Shown here piece by piece: positions 31,850 to 39,873 of a DNA stretch of 46,813 bases. The stretch is taken from assembly GCF_000341245.1 (NCBI RefSeq), contig NZ_ANAD01000012.1, positions 1-46,813 on the forward strand, written 5' to 3'. The notes below the pieces were generated by a model. It ran no database searches and was not told the origin of the DNA. It saw only the letters and a list, made by a program, of their open reading frames with translations. The first letter of the stretch is position 1. Each line of letters starts with the position of its first letter. The stretch is from Nocardiopsis halophila DSM 44494. Its GTDB lineage: Bacteria; Actinomycetota; Actinomycetes; Streptosporangiales; Streptosporangiaceae. The translations under genes and the position numbers were made by a program.

Positions 31850-33496
31850 ATGAGCCACAAGATCATGATCGGCGTCCCCAGCCCCGAGCTGGAGACGTCG
31901 CTGACGGTCCGTTTCGACGAGCTCGGCGACTGCGAGATCGTCAGCGTCCACCGCTCCTACGCCGAAGTGAGCGAGACGCTGCGCTCCATCCCGGACCTCG
32001 ACGTGCTCATCGTGCACGAGGACCTGGGGCCGCTGCCGGCGGTGGAGCTGATCCGCGACGTCGCACGCAACCACCCCCAGCTGGCCATCCTCCTGATGGT
32101 CGACGAGTCCGCGCCCGAGGTCTTCACACGGGCGATGGAGGCGGGCGCACGCGGCGTCCTGGTGCAGGACTGCACCATCGGTGAGCTCGACGCCAGGGTC
32201 AGCCAGGCCGCGGAGTGGTCGCAGACCCTGCGCCGGCACTTCGAGGAGGCCAACGCCAATGTGCCCACTTCCGGGCGCAGGGGCTCCATCATCACGCTCA
32301 CCGGCGCCAAGGGCGGCATCGGCACCACGACGCTGGCCATCCAGCTGGCGCGTGCCGCGGCCCAGGCCGGCCGCTCGATCTGCCTGGTCGACCTGGACCT
32401 GCAGAAGGGCGACATCCCGGGCTACCTCGACCTGAGCCACCGGCGGAGCATCGTCGACCTCGTCCAGGCGGCCGACAGCATCAGCGGATCGATGCTCGGC
32501 GAGACCCTCTACGTGCACCCCGAAGGGATGCACATCCTGCTCGCGCCCCGCGACGGCGAGCGCGGCGAAGAGGTCACCGAGATCGCGGCCCGGCAGATCC
32601 TCGCGAGCCTGAGCTCGCGCTATGAGCTGGTGATCGCCGACTGCGGCTCCTACATGACCGATGCCACCGCGATGGCCTGCGAGCTGGCGCACACCTGTCT
32701 GGTGACCACCACCCCGGACCTGCCGGCGCTGCGCGCCGGGCAGCGGCTGATCTCCATGTGGGAACGGCTGCAGGTGCGCGACAAGAAGAACGTCAAGGCG
32801 CTGCTGCTGCGGCACAGCCGCCAGAACGAGATCCAGCCCGACTTCGCGCGCAAGCTCATCGGCGTCGACCTCGTCCCCACTCCGATCCCGTCGATGTTCC
32901 GCAGCCTGGAGGAGGCCTCGAACACCGGCGACCCCCGCCGGATCACCGACCAGAACCTCCTCAAGGCCTACAGCAAGGTCGCCGGCGAGCTGAACATCCT
33001 GGAAACGCCCCCCGAACCGGACCTGGTCATGCCCCAAGAAGCACCTGAGGACACCGACACCCCGAAACCCCCCAGGAAAAAAGGCCTGTTCAACAAAACC
33101 GAAAAGAACAAGAAAGCAAAACCCAAGAGAGACAAAGCCGCAGACAAAGGCGCACAGTTCGTCGAGTTCGCCGCAGTGGTTCCATTCCTACTATTGGCCG
33201 CACTACTCGTCTGGCAGGTCGTACTCTACGGCATGACCAGCCTTTACGCCGGCCACGCCGCGAACGAAGCGGCCCGCCAGGCCGCGGTCACCCCCAACGA
33301 CCTCGGCAGAATCACCGGCGAGGCCGCCAAACGCGTTCGAGCACCCTGGGACGACAGCTCCACCTTCCATATCGACATCGATCACCGCACAGAGGGGTCA
33401 TTCGCACGGGCGACACTGGCCATGCCCGTCGTACTGCCAAGCGCGTCCTCACCTTGGGATGTGACAGGTGAGGCCATGATCGTATACGAAAAATGA
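31850..33496 (+). CDS. cpaE: CpaE/TadZ MinD-like ATPase fused to a TadE pseudopilin
   Basis: 548 residues in one frame. Residues about 1-125 form a receiver-like domain whose phospho-acceptor site reads LIVHEDLG, so the Asp is gone. Residues about 145-390 are a MinD/ParA-type ATPase with deviant Walker A GAKGGIGTTT (K154) and LVDLDLQKGD. A basic linker (KKGLFNKTEKNKKAKPKRDK) leads to a TadE pseudopilin with prepilin site G434-AQFVE: E439 is at +5 and the hydrophobic helix follows (AAVVPFLLLAALLVWQVVLY). CpaE places the pilus machine at a cell site; TadE is a minor pilin. Cutting at G434 by the prepilin peptidase would free the pseudopilin from the ATPase. Base composition becomes AT-richer at the linker, suggesting that the tail was added from elsewhere. 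Confidence 0.85.
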   Translation: MSHKIMIGVPSPELETSLTVRFDELGDCEIVSVHRSYAEVSETLRSIPDLDVLIVHEDLGPLPAVELIRDVARNHPQLAILLMVDESAPEVFTRAMEAGARGVLVQDCTIGELDARVSQAAEWSQTLRRHFEEANANVPTSGRRGSIITLTGAKGGIGTTTLAIQLARAAAQAGRSICLVDLDLQKGDIPGYLDLSHRRSIVDLVQAADSISGSMLGETLYVHPEGMHILLAPRDGERGEEVTEIAARQILASLSSRYELVIADCGSYMTDATAMACELAHTCLVTTTPDLPALRAGQRLISMWERLQVRDKKNVKALLLRHSRQNEIQPDFARKLIGVDLVPTPIPSMFRSLEEASNTGDPRRITDQNLLKAYSKVAGELNILETPPEPDLVMPQEAPEDTDTPKPPRKKGLFNKTEKNKKAKPKRDKAADKGAQFVEFAAVVPFLLLAALLVWQVVLYGMTSLYAGHAANEAARQAAVTPNDLGRITGEAAKRVRAPWDDSSTFHIDIDHRTEGSFARATLAMPVVLPSASSPWDVTGEAMIVYEK

Positions 33497-33582
33497 CGCC
33501 CCTCACAGAGTCGCCAATTCGAATTTTGGACAGGACCCAAAAATCCATCAAAAAAGACGAAAACAGCGAGAAAGGAACGGGC

Positions 33583-33975
33583 ATGGCGCGTTCCCGAGCA
33601 CACCCTCCTCACCCTCTCAAAAAACACCGCCAGAGAGGCGACCGAGGATCACAATTCGTTGAATTTGCTGGCTTTCTGCCTCTCGTGCTGATCACCGTAG
33701 TGATGTCGATGGAACTGTTCGCGTCCTTCTTGGCGATGGAACGCCTCGAAAATGCGGCGCGCAACGGCGCTCGCGTGGCTGCCGAACAGGGAACCCAAGC
33801 CGGCACGGATGCAGCACGCGACTCCCTCCCAGGATGGCTGTCCCACGCCGAGGTCACATCTGGCTTTGACGACGGCACCTTCTATCTGGAGACATCCGCG
33901 AAGCCTCCGTTCATGTACCCTGCCGCCGAGTTCGACTTCGAGATTTCCAGACGGGTTGATATGCCCGCTCTCTGA
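33583..33975 (+). CDS. tadE: TadE-like minor pseudopilin
   Basis: 130 residues. A basic head (HPLKKHRQRGDRG) precedes the prepilin cut site G-SQFVE with Glu at +5, then a hydrophobic helix (FAGFLPLVLITVVMSMELF) and a small extracellular domain. NAARNGARVAAEQG after the helix is typical of TadE/TadG. Start ATG 33583 has AAGGAA before it. An in-frame ATG at 33493, overlapping the cpaE stop as ATGA, would add 30 Lys-rich residues and cannot be excluded. Lower GC than the cpaB/cpaE front. It is the second TadE unit of the locus after the fused one. Confidence 0.82.
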   Translation: MARSRAHPPHPLKKHRQRGDRGSQFVEFAGFLPLVLITVVMSMELFASFLAMERLENAARNGARVAAEQGTQAGTDAARDSLPGWLSHAEVTSGFDDGTFYLETSAKPPFMYPAAEFDFEISRRVDMPAL

Positions 33976-34066
33976 CCACGTAAGTATCCTCGATTGCATC
34001 CGGCGGATCCACCCCTAGTATCCGCCGACCAGTCACCCCATTCTGCACCAACGGAGTTCACCCCAC

Positions 34067-35398
34067 ATGGGCCTGCGCAACCGCCTCGACGAGAACTCTC
34101 AGGTAATCCGCGAGGCCGCCGACCGTAACAGCGTCACCCACTGGCGCCAACGCCTTCTCACCGAGGTCAATCTCGAGGATCTCGCCAAGCTCGGCATGCA
34201 GCAGCGCCGAATCCGTCTCGAGAAGGTCGTGGGTCACCTGCTCTCGCGAGAGGGGCCTGTGCTCTCCGACCGCGAACGCAGCTCACTCATCCGCCGCGTG
34301 GTCGACGAGGCTCTGGGCCTCGGGGTGTTGGAGCCGCTCCTGGCCGACGACAGTGTCACTGAGATCATGGTCAATGGTCCTGACACCATTTACGTGGAGC
34401 GGAGCGGAAAGGTGGAGCGCATTTCCACTACCTTCGCAAGCGAGGCCCAGCTCATGCAGACGATCGACCGGATCGTCTCCCAGGTGAACCGCCGGGTCGA
34501 TGAGTCCAGCCCGATGGTCGATGCCCGTCTTCCCTCTGGCGAACGTGTCAACGTCATCATCCCGCCGCTCTCTCTCACGGGCGCGACCATCACCATCCGC
34601 CGGTTCCCGAAGCCATTCACCATTCAGCAGCTCGCCGCGAAAGGCAGCCTGGACGAGCACACTGGAGCGCTGCTGGCGGCACTCGTTCGGGCTCACTTCA
34701 ATGTCATCATCGCCGGCGGTACCGGAAGTGGTAAGACCACTTTCCTCAATGCGCTGTCCGCCTTCGCCCCTAACAGCGAGCGGATCATCACCATCGAGGA
34801 CTCGGCGGAGCTCCAGTTGCAGCAGGAACACGTAATTCGGCTGGAGTCGCGTCCGCCCAACATGGAAGGGGCCGGCCAGGTCACCATCCGCGACCTGGTC
34901 CGAAACTCGCTCCGGATGCGCCCCGACCGGATCATCATCGGTGAGGTTCGGGGGCCGGAAACTCTGGACATGCTGCAGGCAATGAACACCGGCCACGACG
35001 GCTCCCTCGCCACCGTGCACGCCAACTCCGCCGATGACGCCGTGTACCGGCTGCTCACCCTGGCCTCGATGAGCGAGGTCAAGATCCCATTCGAGGCCAT
35101 CCAGGACCAGATCAACGCTGCAGTGGACGTCATCGTTCACCTCTCCCGATACGCCGACGGCTCAAGGCGTATCGGAGAGATCGGAGTAGTCACGTCGAGC
35201 AGGCGGGAAAAGTTTCAACTGACACCCGTCCTGCGATTCGAACCGCAGCCCTTGGATGCCCGCGGAAAGATCAACGGCGTTTTCCGCCGTTTTCCCCTAC
35301 CAAAGCACATCGCGGAGCGAATCATAAACGCTGGCGAAGTGATCCCAGCCGTGTTCACCGAGCCCGAACACACCGTCCCCCTTGGAGCATCCTCGTGA
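34067..35398 (+). CDS. cpaF: CpaF/TadA secretion ATPase of the Tad pilus
   Basis: 443 residues. A GspE-type hexameric ATPase that powers pilus extension from the cytoplasmic face. The N-terminal domain (about 1-120) includes [20 protein letters not shown]. Walker A is GGTGSGKT with K223, the Asp box is [11 protein letters not shown], Walker B lies in [12 protein letters not shown], and the His box is [12 protein letters not shown]. The C-terminal ends [12 protein letters not shown] follows GGAG at 10 nt. The stop overlaps the tadB start as GTGA. All catalytic parts appear intact. Confidence 0.95.
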   Translation: MGLRNRLDENSQVIREAADRNSVTHWRQRLLTEVNLEDLAKLGMQQRRIRLEKVVGHLLSREGPVLSDRERSSLIRRVVDEALGLGVLEPLLADDSVTEIMVNGPDTIYVERSGKVERISTTFASEAQLMQTIDRIVSQVNRRVDESSPMVDARLPSGERVNVIIPPLSLTGATITIRRFPKPFTIQQLAAKGSLDEHTGALLAALVRAHFNVIIAGGTGSGKTTFLNALSAFAPNSERIITIEDSAELQLQQEHVIRLESRPPNMEGAGQVTIRDLVRNSLRMRPDRIIIGEVRGPETLDMLQAMNTGHDGSLATVHANSADDAVYRLLTLASMSEVKIPFEAIQDQINAAVDVIVHLSRYADGSRRIGEIGVVTSSRREKFQLTPVLRFEPQPLDARGKINGVFRRFPLPKHIAERIINAGEVIPAVFTEPEHTVPLGASS

Positions 35399-36324
35399 GT
35401 CTCGACACCGTCGCCCTACTTCTGATGGCCCTCACATCGGTCGTCGGGGTCTGGGGTTTCCGGGAATGGGCACTCGGTACCCTGGATCGTCGCGACCTCG
35501 CTTCCCGTGGCACCTTGGAAGGGGCCGAACGCCACGGCCGGTCTCCTCTAGCCAGGCTCGACGCGATGCTCCGCACTGCCGACTTCGGTGTCAAGCTGGA
35601 AAAGAGGCTGCGCTCGGCCGGCTTGGAGATGAAGCTGTCCACCTTCATCCTGATGACATCGGTGGCGTCGGTCATCGCTGTGGTGTTCCTCTGGCGCGCC
35701 TTGGCACCGATCTTCGGGATCGTCGCGGCGTTCGGGATCGTCGCGGCCGTCCTTGGCTATCTCAGGCGCCAGGAGGAACGCCGGAAGGAGGCTTTCACGG
35801 CTCAGCTGCCAGAACTGGCCCGAGTACTGTCAAACGCGACACAGGCCGGACTGGCCTTGCCGACGGCGATCGACATGGCTGCGGAGGAGTTGGACGACCC
35901 CGCCGGCGCAGAGCTTCGCATCACGGCTCGATCGATCCAGTTGGGACAACCTTTCGAGGAGGCCATTGCGGATATGCGGGAGCGGATGCCCTCCCGGGAG
36001 ATCGGGGTGCTGATCAGCACCCTGCTGGTCTCCTCCCGCTCCGGTGGTGCTCTCGTGACATCCCTGCGCAACATTTCAGGAACGTTGGAGAGCCGCAAGG
36101 AGACGCGACGCGAGGTGAAGACCATCCTCGGCGAGTCAACGGCGACCGCCTATGCGCTTTTGGCCATGGGCATTGGCTCGTTTTTCTTGGTGAATACGCT
36201 GATGCCGGGCGCCATCTCCAACATGGCGCAGAGCGCCCCGGGCCTCATCATCATCTGCGTCGCACTCGCGCTCTTCACGATCGGCTTCGTCTCGGTCCTG
36301 CGCATGTCCAAGATCGACTTCTGA
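35395..36324 (+). CDS. tadB: Tad pilus platform protein TadB (T2SSF domain)
   Basis: 309 residues. A membrane helix at the N-terminus (LLLMALTSVVGVWGF), a pair near residues 85-125 (FILMTSVASVIAVVFLW, FGIVAAFGIVAAVLGYL), then the cytoplasmic T2SSF helical domain (LPELARVLSNATQAGLALPT, then REIGVLISTLLVSSRSGGAL), and two C-terminal helices (ALLAMGIGSFFLVNTLM, LIIICVALALFTIGFVSVL). It forms the inner-membrane platform with TadC. GTG start overlaps the cpaF stop, so translation is coupled. Confidence 0.92.
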   Translation: MSLDTVALLLMALTSVVGVWGFREWALGTLDRRDLASRGTLEGAERHGRSPLARLDAMLRTADFGVKLEKRLRSAGLEMKLSTFILMTSVASVIAVVFLWRALAPIFGIVAAFGIVAAVLGYLRRQEERRKEAFTAQLPELARVLSNATQAGLALPTAIDMAAEELDDPAGAELRITARSIQLGQPFEEAIADMRERMPSREIGVLISTLLVSSRSGGALVTSLRNISGTLESRKETRREVKTILGESTATAYALLAMGIGSFFLVNTLMPGAISNMAQSAPGLIIICVALALFTIGFVSVLRMSKIDF

Positions 36325-36351
36325 TCCTTCGACCCTTCCGGAGCCTCACTG

Positions 36352-37263
36352 ATGTCCCTGTCCCTGCCGGCCATCCTCGTCCTCGGCCTCGCCGGAGCCC
36401 TGTGCGTGGCCATTCTCGTGTGGGGCCTACACCTGCTAACCGCCAAAGCCCAGGTCGCCGCAGATCTCACCTCCTCCGGCCAGAAGAAGGCAGAGAACAA
36501 CGATGAGATCTTCATCCTTCACCGCATCACCCAGCGTCTCGGCAGCCCGCTACAGCCGGTGATCAAGTCCCGGCTCACTCCTCGGCAACTGGATCGACTA
36601 GCCCAGCGAATCGAGACGGCCGGCCGCCCGGAAGGTCTCACCGTAGACCGGTATCTGGCGCGCAAAGGCGGCGAGACCATGCTCTACGGCGGGCTGGCAC
36701 TCGTGCTGCTCTTCCGCGACTACACCATTTTTGCCCTCCTGCTGCTCGGTTTCACGTTCATGACCGAGCTAATGCTCATGTCAGAGCGCAATAAGCGCCA
36801 GGAGCAGATTCAGAAACAGCTGCCGGACTTCCTGGACGTGCTCGCAGTAACCGTGGGGGCCGGCTTGTCGTTCAGGCAGGCACTGGCTCGGGTCTGCGAA
36901 TCGATGCCAGGCCTACTCGCCGACGAGTTCCGCAACGCCCTGCACCAGATGGACCTGGGAACCGGACGAAGGGAAGCGTTCAAGGCGTTGCGTCAGCGAA
37001 ACAACAACGAGTCTCTCGGCCGATTCGTCACTGCACTGCAGCAGGCCGAAGAACTGGGCGCACCACTGGCCGACGCGTTGGTTACCATCAGCAACGACGT
37101 GCGCAGAGATGACGCTCAGTTCCTACGCCGTAAGGCACAGAAGGTCGCCCCCAGGGTTACCGGCGTCACCGCGGCCACCATGCTTCCGGGGCTTCTATTG
37201 GTAATCGGTGGCGGGATGTTCTTGGGGCTTGAAATCGACTTCAGCATGTTCAGCGAGGGATGA
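36352..37263 (+). CDS. tadC: Tad pilus platform protein TadC (T2SSF domain)
   Basis: 303 residues. An N-terminal helix (AILVLGLAGALCVAILVWGL), a middle pair (TMLYGGLALVLLFRDYTIFA, LLLLGFTFMTELMLM), the T2SSF domain (LPDFLDVLAVTVGAGLSFRQ, LGRFVTALQQAEELGAPLAD, LRRKAQKVAPRVTGVTAA) and a last helix (MLPGLLLVIGGGMFLGLEI). Partner of TadB in the platform. ATG with GGAG at 9 nt. The histidine kinase begins 6 nt after its stop, so the sensor is made from the same transcript. Confidence 0.92.
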   Translation: MSLSLPAILVLGLAGALCVAILVWGLHLLTAKAQVAADLTSSGQKKAENNDEIFILHRITQRLGSPLQPVIKSRLTPRQLDRLAQRIETAGRPEGLTVDRYLARKGGETMLYGGLALVLLFRDYTIFALLLLGFTFMTELMLMSERNKRQEQIQKQLPDFLDVLAVTVGAGLSFRQALARVCESMPGLLADEFRNALHQMDLGTGRREAFKALRQRNNNESLGRFVTALQQAEELGAPLADALVTISNDVRRDDAQFLRRKAQKVAPRVTGVTAATMLPGLLLVIGGGMFLGLEIDFSMFSEG

Positions 37264-37269
37264 GGACTG

Positions 37270-38508
37270 ATGCCTGCGGTGGTACCCGCTACGCTGCCTC
37301 GCCTGGCCTCTCTGGCGAGGCTCCTCCTCCAACTCCGGATGCTCCTCTGCGCCATGGCGCTCCTGCTCATCCCCTCCGATCGCATCGCGATCGGAACCAT
37401 CGTGATGATCACCGCACTGGCACTGCTCTCCGGCCTGGTCGCTCGCCACTGGGGGCGTTTCGTCCCCTATCTGCGTTCGCACCCACTTATCGCGACCTTG
37501 GACATCTTCGCGACAGGGGCCGTACTGGTACTCGACGGCCCCTCCGGGGCGGCTTTCATCACGACGGTGATCTCATCGGCGATCGCGGGGATTCTCTTCG
37601 GTGAGCGTGCAGTCATCCTCGTCGTGGCCTTGCAGATATTCACCTACGCGTGCGCCTTGCTCGGCTATACAGCTCTGTACGGCCCCTACACTCCCGTCGA
37701 AGTCCAGACTTTCCAAGTGCTATTGGTCCACCCCGCCCTCTATCCCGTAGCCGGATACCTGGGACTGAAGGTGCGTGCAATGCTGGCAGAGCTGGCGTCC
37801 GAACAGGCCGCACGACGGGATGCCGAGCTGGCGGCCGCAGCGGCGGAGGAAAGAGAGAGACTTGCCCGAGACATGCACGACTCGGTGGCCAAGACCCTGC
37901 GTGGTGCCGCCATGGCGGCGCAGTCTCTTCCGATGTGGGTAAAGAAGAACCCGGAGCGGGCCGCTACTGTCGCAGAACAGATCGCCGAAGCTGCCGACGC
38001 CGCCACACTTCAGGCCCGTGAACTCATCTCCGGCCTCCGAGAGAAGGACCTCAAAGGTAGTACGGGCCCCTTTATTGAGGTGGTCAGTGCAGTAGTCGCT
38101 GACTGGGGACGCAACAGCGGCGTCGAGGTCGCTGTCCGCCAGAACGCTCTCCCTGACCTCGAGGGCGAGGCACAAAGCGAGGCGCTGGCGATCGTCAAGG
38201 AAGCCCTGACCAACGTGGAGCGCCATGCGCAGGCCAGTCGCGTGGAGGTGATCGTGGGCGAGGAGGGCCCCGACTGCGCCGTAACCATCACCGACAACGG
38301 TCGCGGATTCGCCACGCCCCCAGAAGAGCTCCTTCGGAACGAACGGGCCGGCAACGGGCACTACGGCCTGTTGGGCATGGTGGAGCGCGCTGAACGTGTT
38401 GGCGGGTCGCTGGCGTTCACCTGCCCGTATGAGGGCGGAACCCAGGTGCAGCTCCGCGTCCCCGGTTCAGTCGTCAGTCCCAGCCTGGATGCCCACCATC
38501 CTGTCTGA
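37270..38508 (+). CDS. NarL-type sensor histidine kinase of the Tad locus
   Basis: 412 residues. Six or so membrane helices fill residues 10-165. The HisKA_3 dimer domain has ERERLARDMHDSVAKTL with the phospho-acceptor H203, followed by a HATPase: N box EALTNVERHAQAS, G1 ITDNGRGF, and GHYGLLGMVERAERVGG. The sensor is buried in the membrane with short loops, as in sensors of membrane or lipid signals. Being co-transcribed with tadC and followed by a response regulator, it very likely controls pilus genes; this is inference. Confidence 0.88.
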   Translation: MPAVVPATLPRLASLARLLLQLRMLLCAMALLLIPSDRIAIGTIVMITALALLSGLVARHWGRFVPYLRSHPLIATLDIFATGAVLVLDGPSGAAFITTVISSAIAGILFGERAVILVVALQIFTYACALLGYTALYGPYTPVEVQTFQVLLVHPALYPVAGYLGLKVRAMLAELASEQAARRDAELAAAAAEERERLARDMHDSVAKTLRGAAMAAQSLPMWVKKNPERAATVAEQIAEAADAATLQARELISGLREKDLKGSTGPFIEVVSAVVADWGRNSGVEVAVRQNALPDLEGEAQSEALAIVKEALTNVERHAQASRVEVIVGEEGPDCAVTITDNGRGFATPPEELLRNERAGNGHYGLLGMVERAERVGGSLAFTCPYEGGTQVQLRVPGSVVSPSLDAHHPV

Positions 38509-38640
38509 CCCCGCCGCGGCTCTCCTCTCCCTGCTGATGCCGCCCCCTCGGTTCACCACATTCTCCGCGCGCGGGCAACCGGCAGCCCAGCGAACGCTTC
38601 CTACCCTGCATTACCCCGACAAGCCCCCACAGGAGCCCCC

Positions 38641-39339
38641 GTGACCTCCTCTTCCCCAGACACCGCAGTCCCAACACCGACCGTCACCGTCCTCGCCGTC
38701 GATGACAACGTGATCGTGCGTACCGGACTGGTATCCCTCCTGGAGGCACCCGGGGACGTCGCCGTGGTTGCAGAAGCCTCCAACGGCGCCGAAGCCTTGG
38801 AGTGCGCACGCCGACACCACCCTGACGTGGTCCTGCTCGACGTCCGGATGCCGGTAAAGGACGGGGTCAGCACGGTGGCAGAGCTCGCCGAACTGACCAA
38901 GGTCATCATGCTGACGCACACCGAAGACGCCGACATCATCCGCGCCGCGCTGCGCAAGGGCGCCTCCGGCTACCTGGTCCATGGCCATTTCAGTGCTGAG
39001 GAACTGCGACGAGCGCTGATCGAGGTCGCGACAGGATCAGGCACGCCCCTATCCCCCGTCGCCGCTACTGCGGCCCTGGAAGCGATCCGTACCGGACCGA
39101 CAGCGGCGGCACGAACGGACTCCCGCGCCCACCTGGGACTCACTGAGCGTGAGGAGGAGGTCCTGGAAGCCGTCTCCCGAGGTCTGAGCAACAAGGCCAT
39201 CTCCCAGGAGCTGTTCCTCACCGAGAAGACCGTGAAGAACCACATCAACCGTATCTTTCGCAAGCTCCAAGTCACTACGCGGGCGGAGGCCATCGCCCGT
39301 TGGAACGGTGTCGCCGTGCCACCGACAGTCCATCCCTGA
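38641..39339 (+). CDS. NarL/FixJ-family response regulator of the Tad locus
   Basis: 232 residues. Receiver domain (TVLAVDDNVIVRTGLVSLLE with the acidic pair, DVVLLDVRMPVKDGVSTVAE with phospho-acceptor D67, IMLTHTEDADII, and the conserved Lys in LRKGASGYLVHG), then a linker and a LuxR-type HTH (LGLTEREEEVLEAVSRGLSN, FLTEKTVKNHINRIFRKLQV). GTG start with AGGAG at 6 nt. It follows the kinase by 132 nt and is the natural candidate to bind the palindrome 47 nt after its own stop, upstream of flp. Confidence 0.92.
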   Translation: MTSSSPDTAVPTPTVTVLAVDDNVIVRTGLVSLLEAPGDVAVVAEASNGAEALECARRHHPDVVLLDVRMPVKDGVSTVAELAELTKVIMLTHTEDADIIRAALRKGASGYLVHGHFSAEELRRALIEVATGSGTPLSPVAATAALEAIRTGPTAAARTDSRAHLGLTEREEEVLEAVSRGLSNKAISQELFLTEKTVKNHINRIFRKLQVTTRAEAIARWNGVAVPPTVHP

Positions 39340-39385
39340 TGGGCTTCCGTATGCTCTGACCTTGGGCCCAGCCCCAACGCCAATT

Positions 39386-39430
39386 TAGGCCCGTGGGCCC
39401 TATGCTCCCGACGAGCCGCTGCCGTAATTT
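39386..39430 (+). promoter_or_regulatory. flp promoter with GGGCCC-type palindrome (copy 1)
   Basis: TAGGCCC-GT-GGGCCCTA (39386-39402) is a near-perfect dyad; a half-site TTGGGCCCA lies at 39362-39370. A -10-like TAATTT (39425-39430) starts 31 nt after the dyad centre. The dyad would thus sit near position -42, where an activator replaces the -35. Related copies lie at 43590 and 45728 with 30-nt spacing. The flp start codon is 63 nt after the -10. Confidence 0.6.
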
Positions 39431-39492
39431 TATGAGCGTCGCCAACGGCTTACGCCCCGCCGAGACACGGCGGAACTCAGAAGGGGATACTA

Positions 39493-39774
39493 ATGACGAA
39501 CCTCCGCACCAAGCTCGATGGTTTCATGGCCAAGCGCCGTGAGGGCAAGAAAGACAAGGGAGCCGGCTTCATCGAATACGGCGCCATCATTCTGCTTGTC
39601 GCCGCCATCGCCGCCGCGGTTTGGCAGTTCGACCTGGGTGCACGAGTGACCGGACTGTTCGAGAGCGGTATCCAGCAGGTCGAGGACACCACCGGCGCGG
39701 GCTCCGAAGAGACCCCCGAGTGTGACGAGGGCCAGGTTTGGAGCGAGGAAGAAGAGGCCTGCGTCGACGCATAA
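39493..39774 (+). CDS. flp: Flp-type major pilin
   Basis: 93 residues. A basic leader of 23 residues (MTNLRTKLDGFMAKRREGKK, then DKG) ends at the prepilin cut site G-AGFIEY with Glu +5 and Tyr +6, the hallmark of Flp pilins. The helix AIILLVAAIAAAVWQF follows. The mature chain is longer than most Flp pilins and ends in an acidic segment with two Cys (PECDEGQVWSEEEEACVD), which could form a disulfide at the pilus surface. GAAGGGG precedes the ATG. A hairpin follows, which would favour high pilin levels over the downstream genes. Confidence 0.88.
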   Translation: MTNLRTKLDGFMAKRREGKKDKGAGFIEYGAIILLVAAIAAAVWQFDLGARVTGLFESGIQQVEDTTGAGSEETPECDEGQVWSEEEEACVDA

Positions 39775-39818
39775 CCCGCAGCTCAGACGGGACCTCGGCA
39801 GAAGGCGCAGGACCACGA

Positions 39819-39842
39819 GGGGGGCCGCAGCAGCGGCTCCCC
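39819..39842 (+). terminator. Hairpin after flp (partial terminator)
   Basis: GGGGGCCGC (39819-39828 region) pairs with GCGGC-T-CCCC (39833-39842) with one bulge, followed by TTCCCCCTATTC. It lies 45 nt after the flp stop and may act as an attenuator. Confidence 0.5.
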
Positions 39843-39873
39843 TTCCCCCTATTCACCTCACGAATGTTTCGGT

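Noticed and set aside
33077-33082. Run of six A in the cpaE linker as a programmed frameshift site
   Set aside because: The run is not in the phase needed for the classical A-AAA-AAG slip, and the ATPase and TadE parts are already in the same frame, so no shift is needed.
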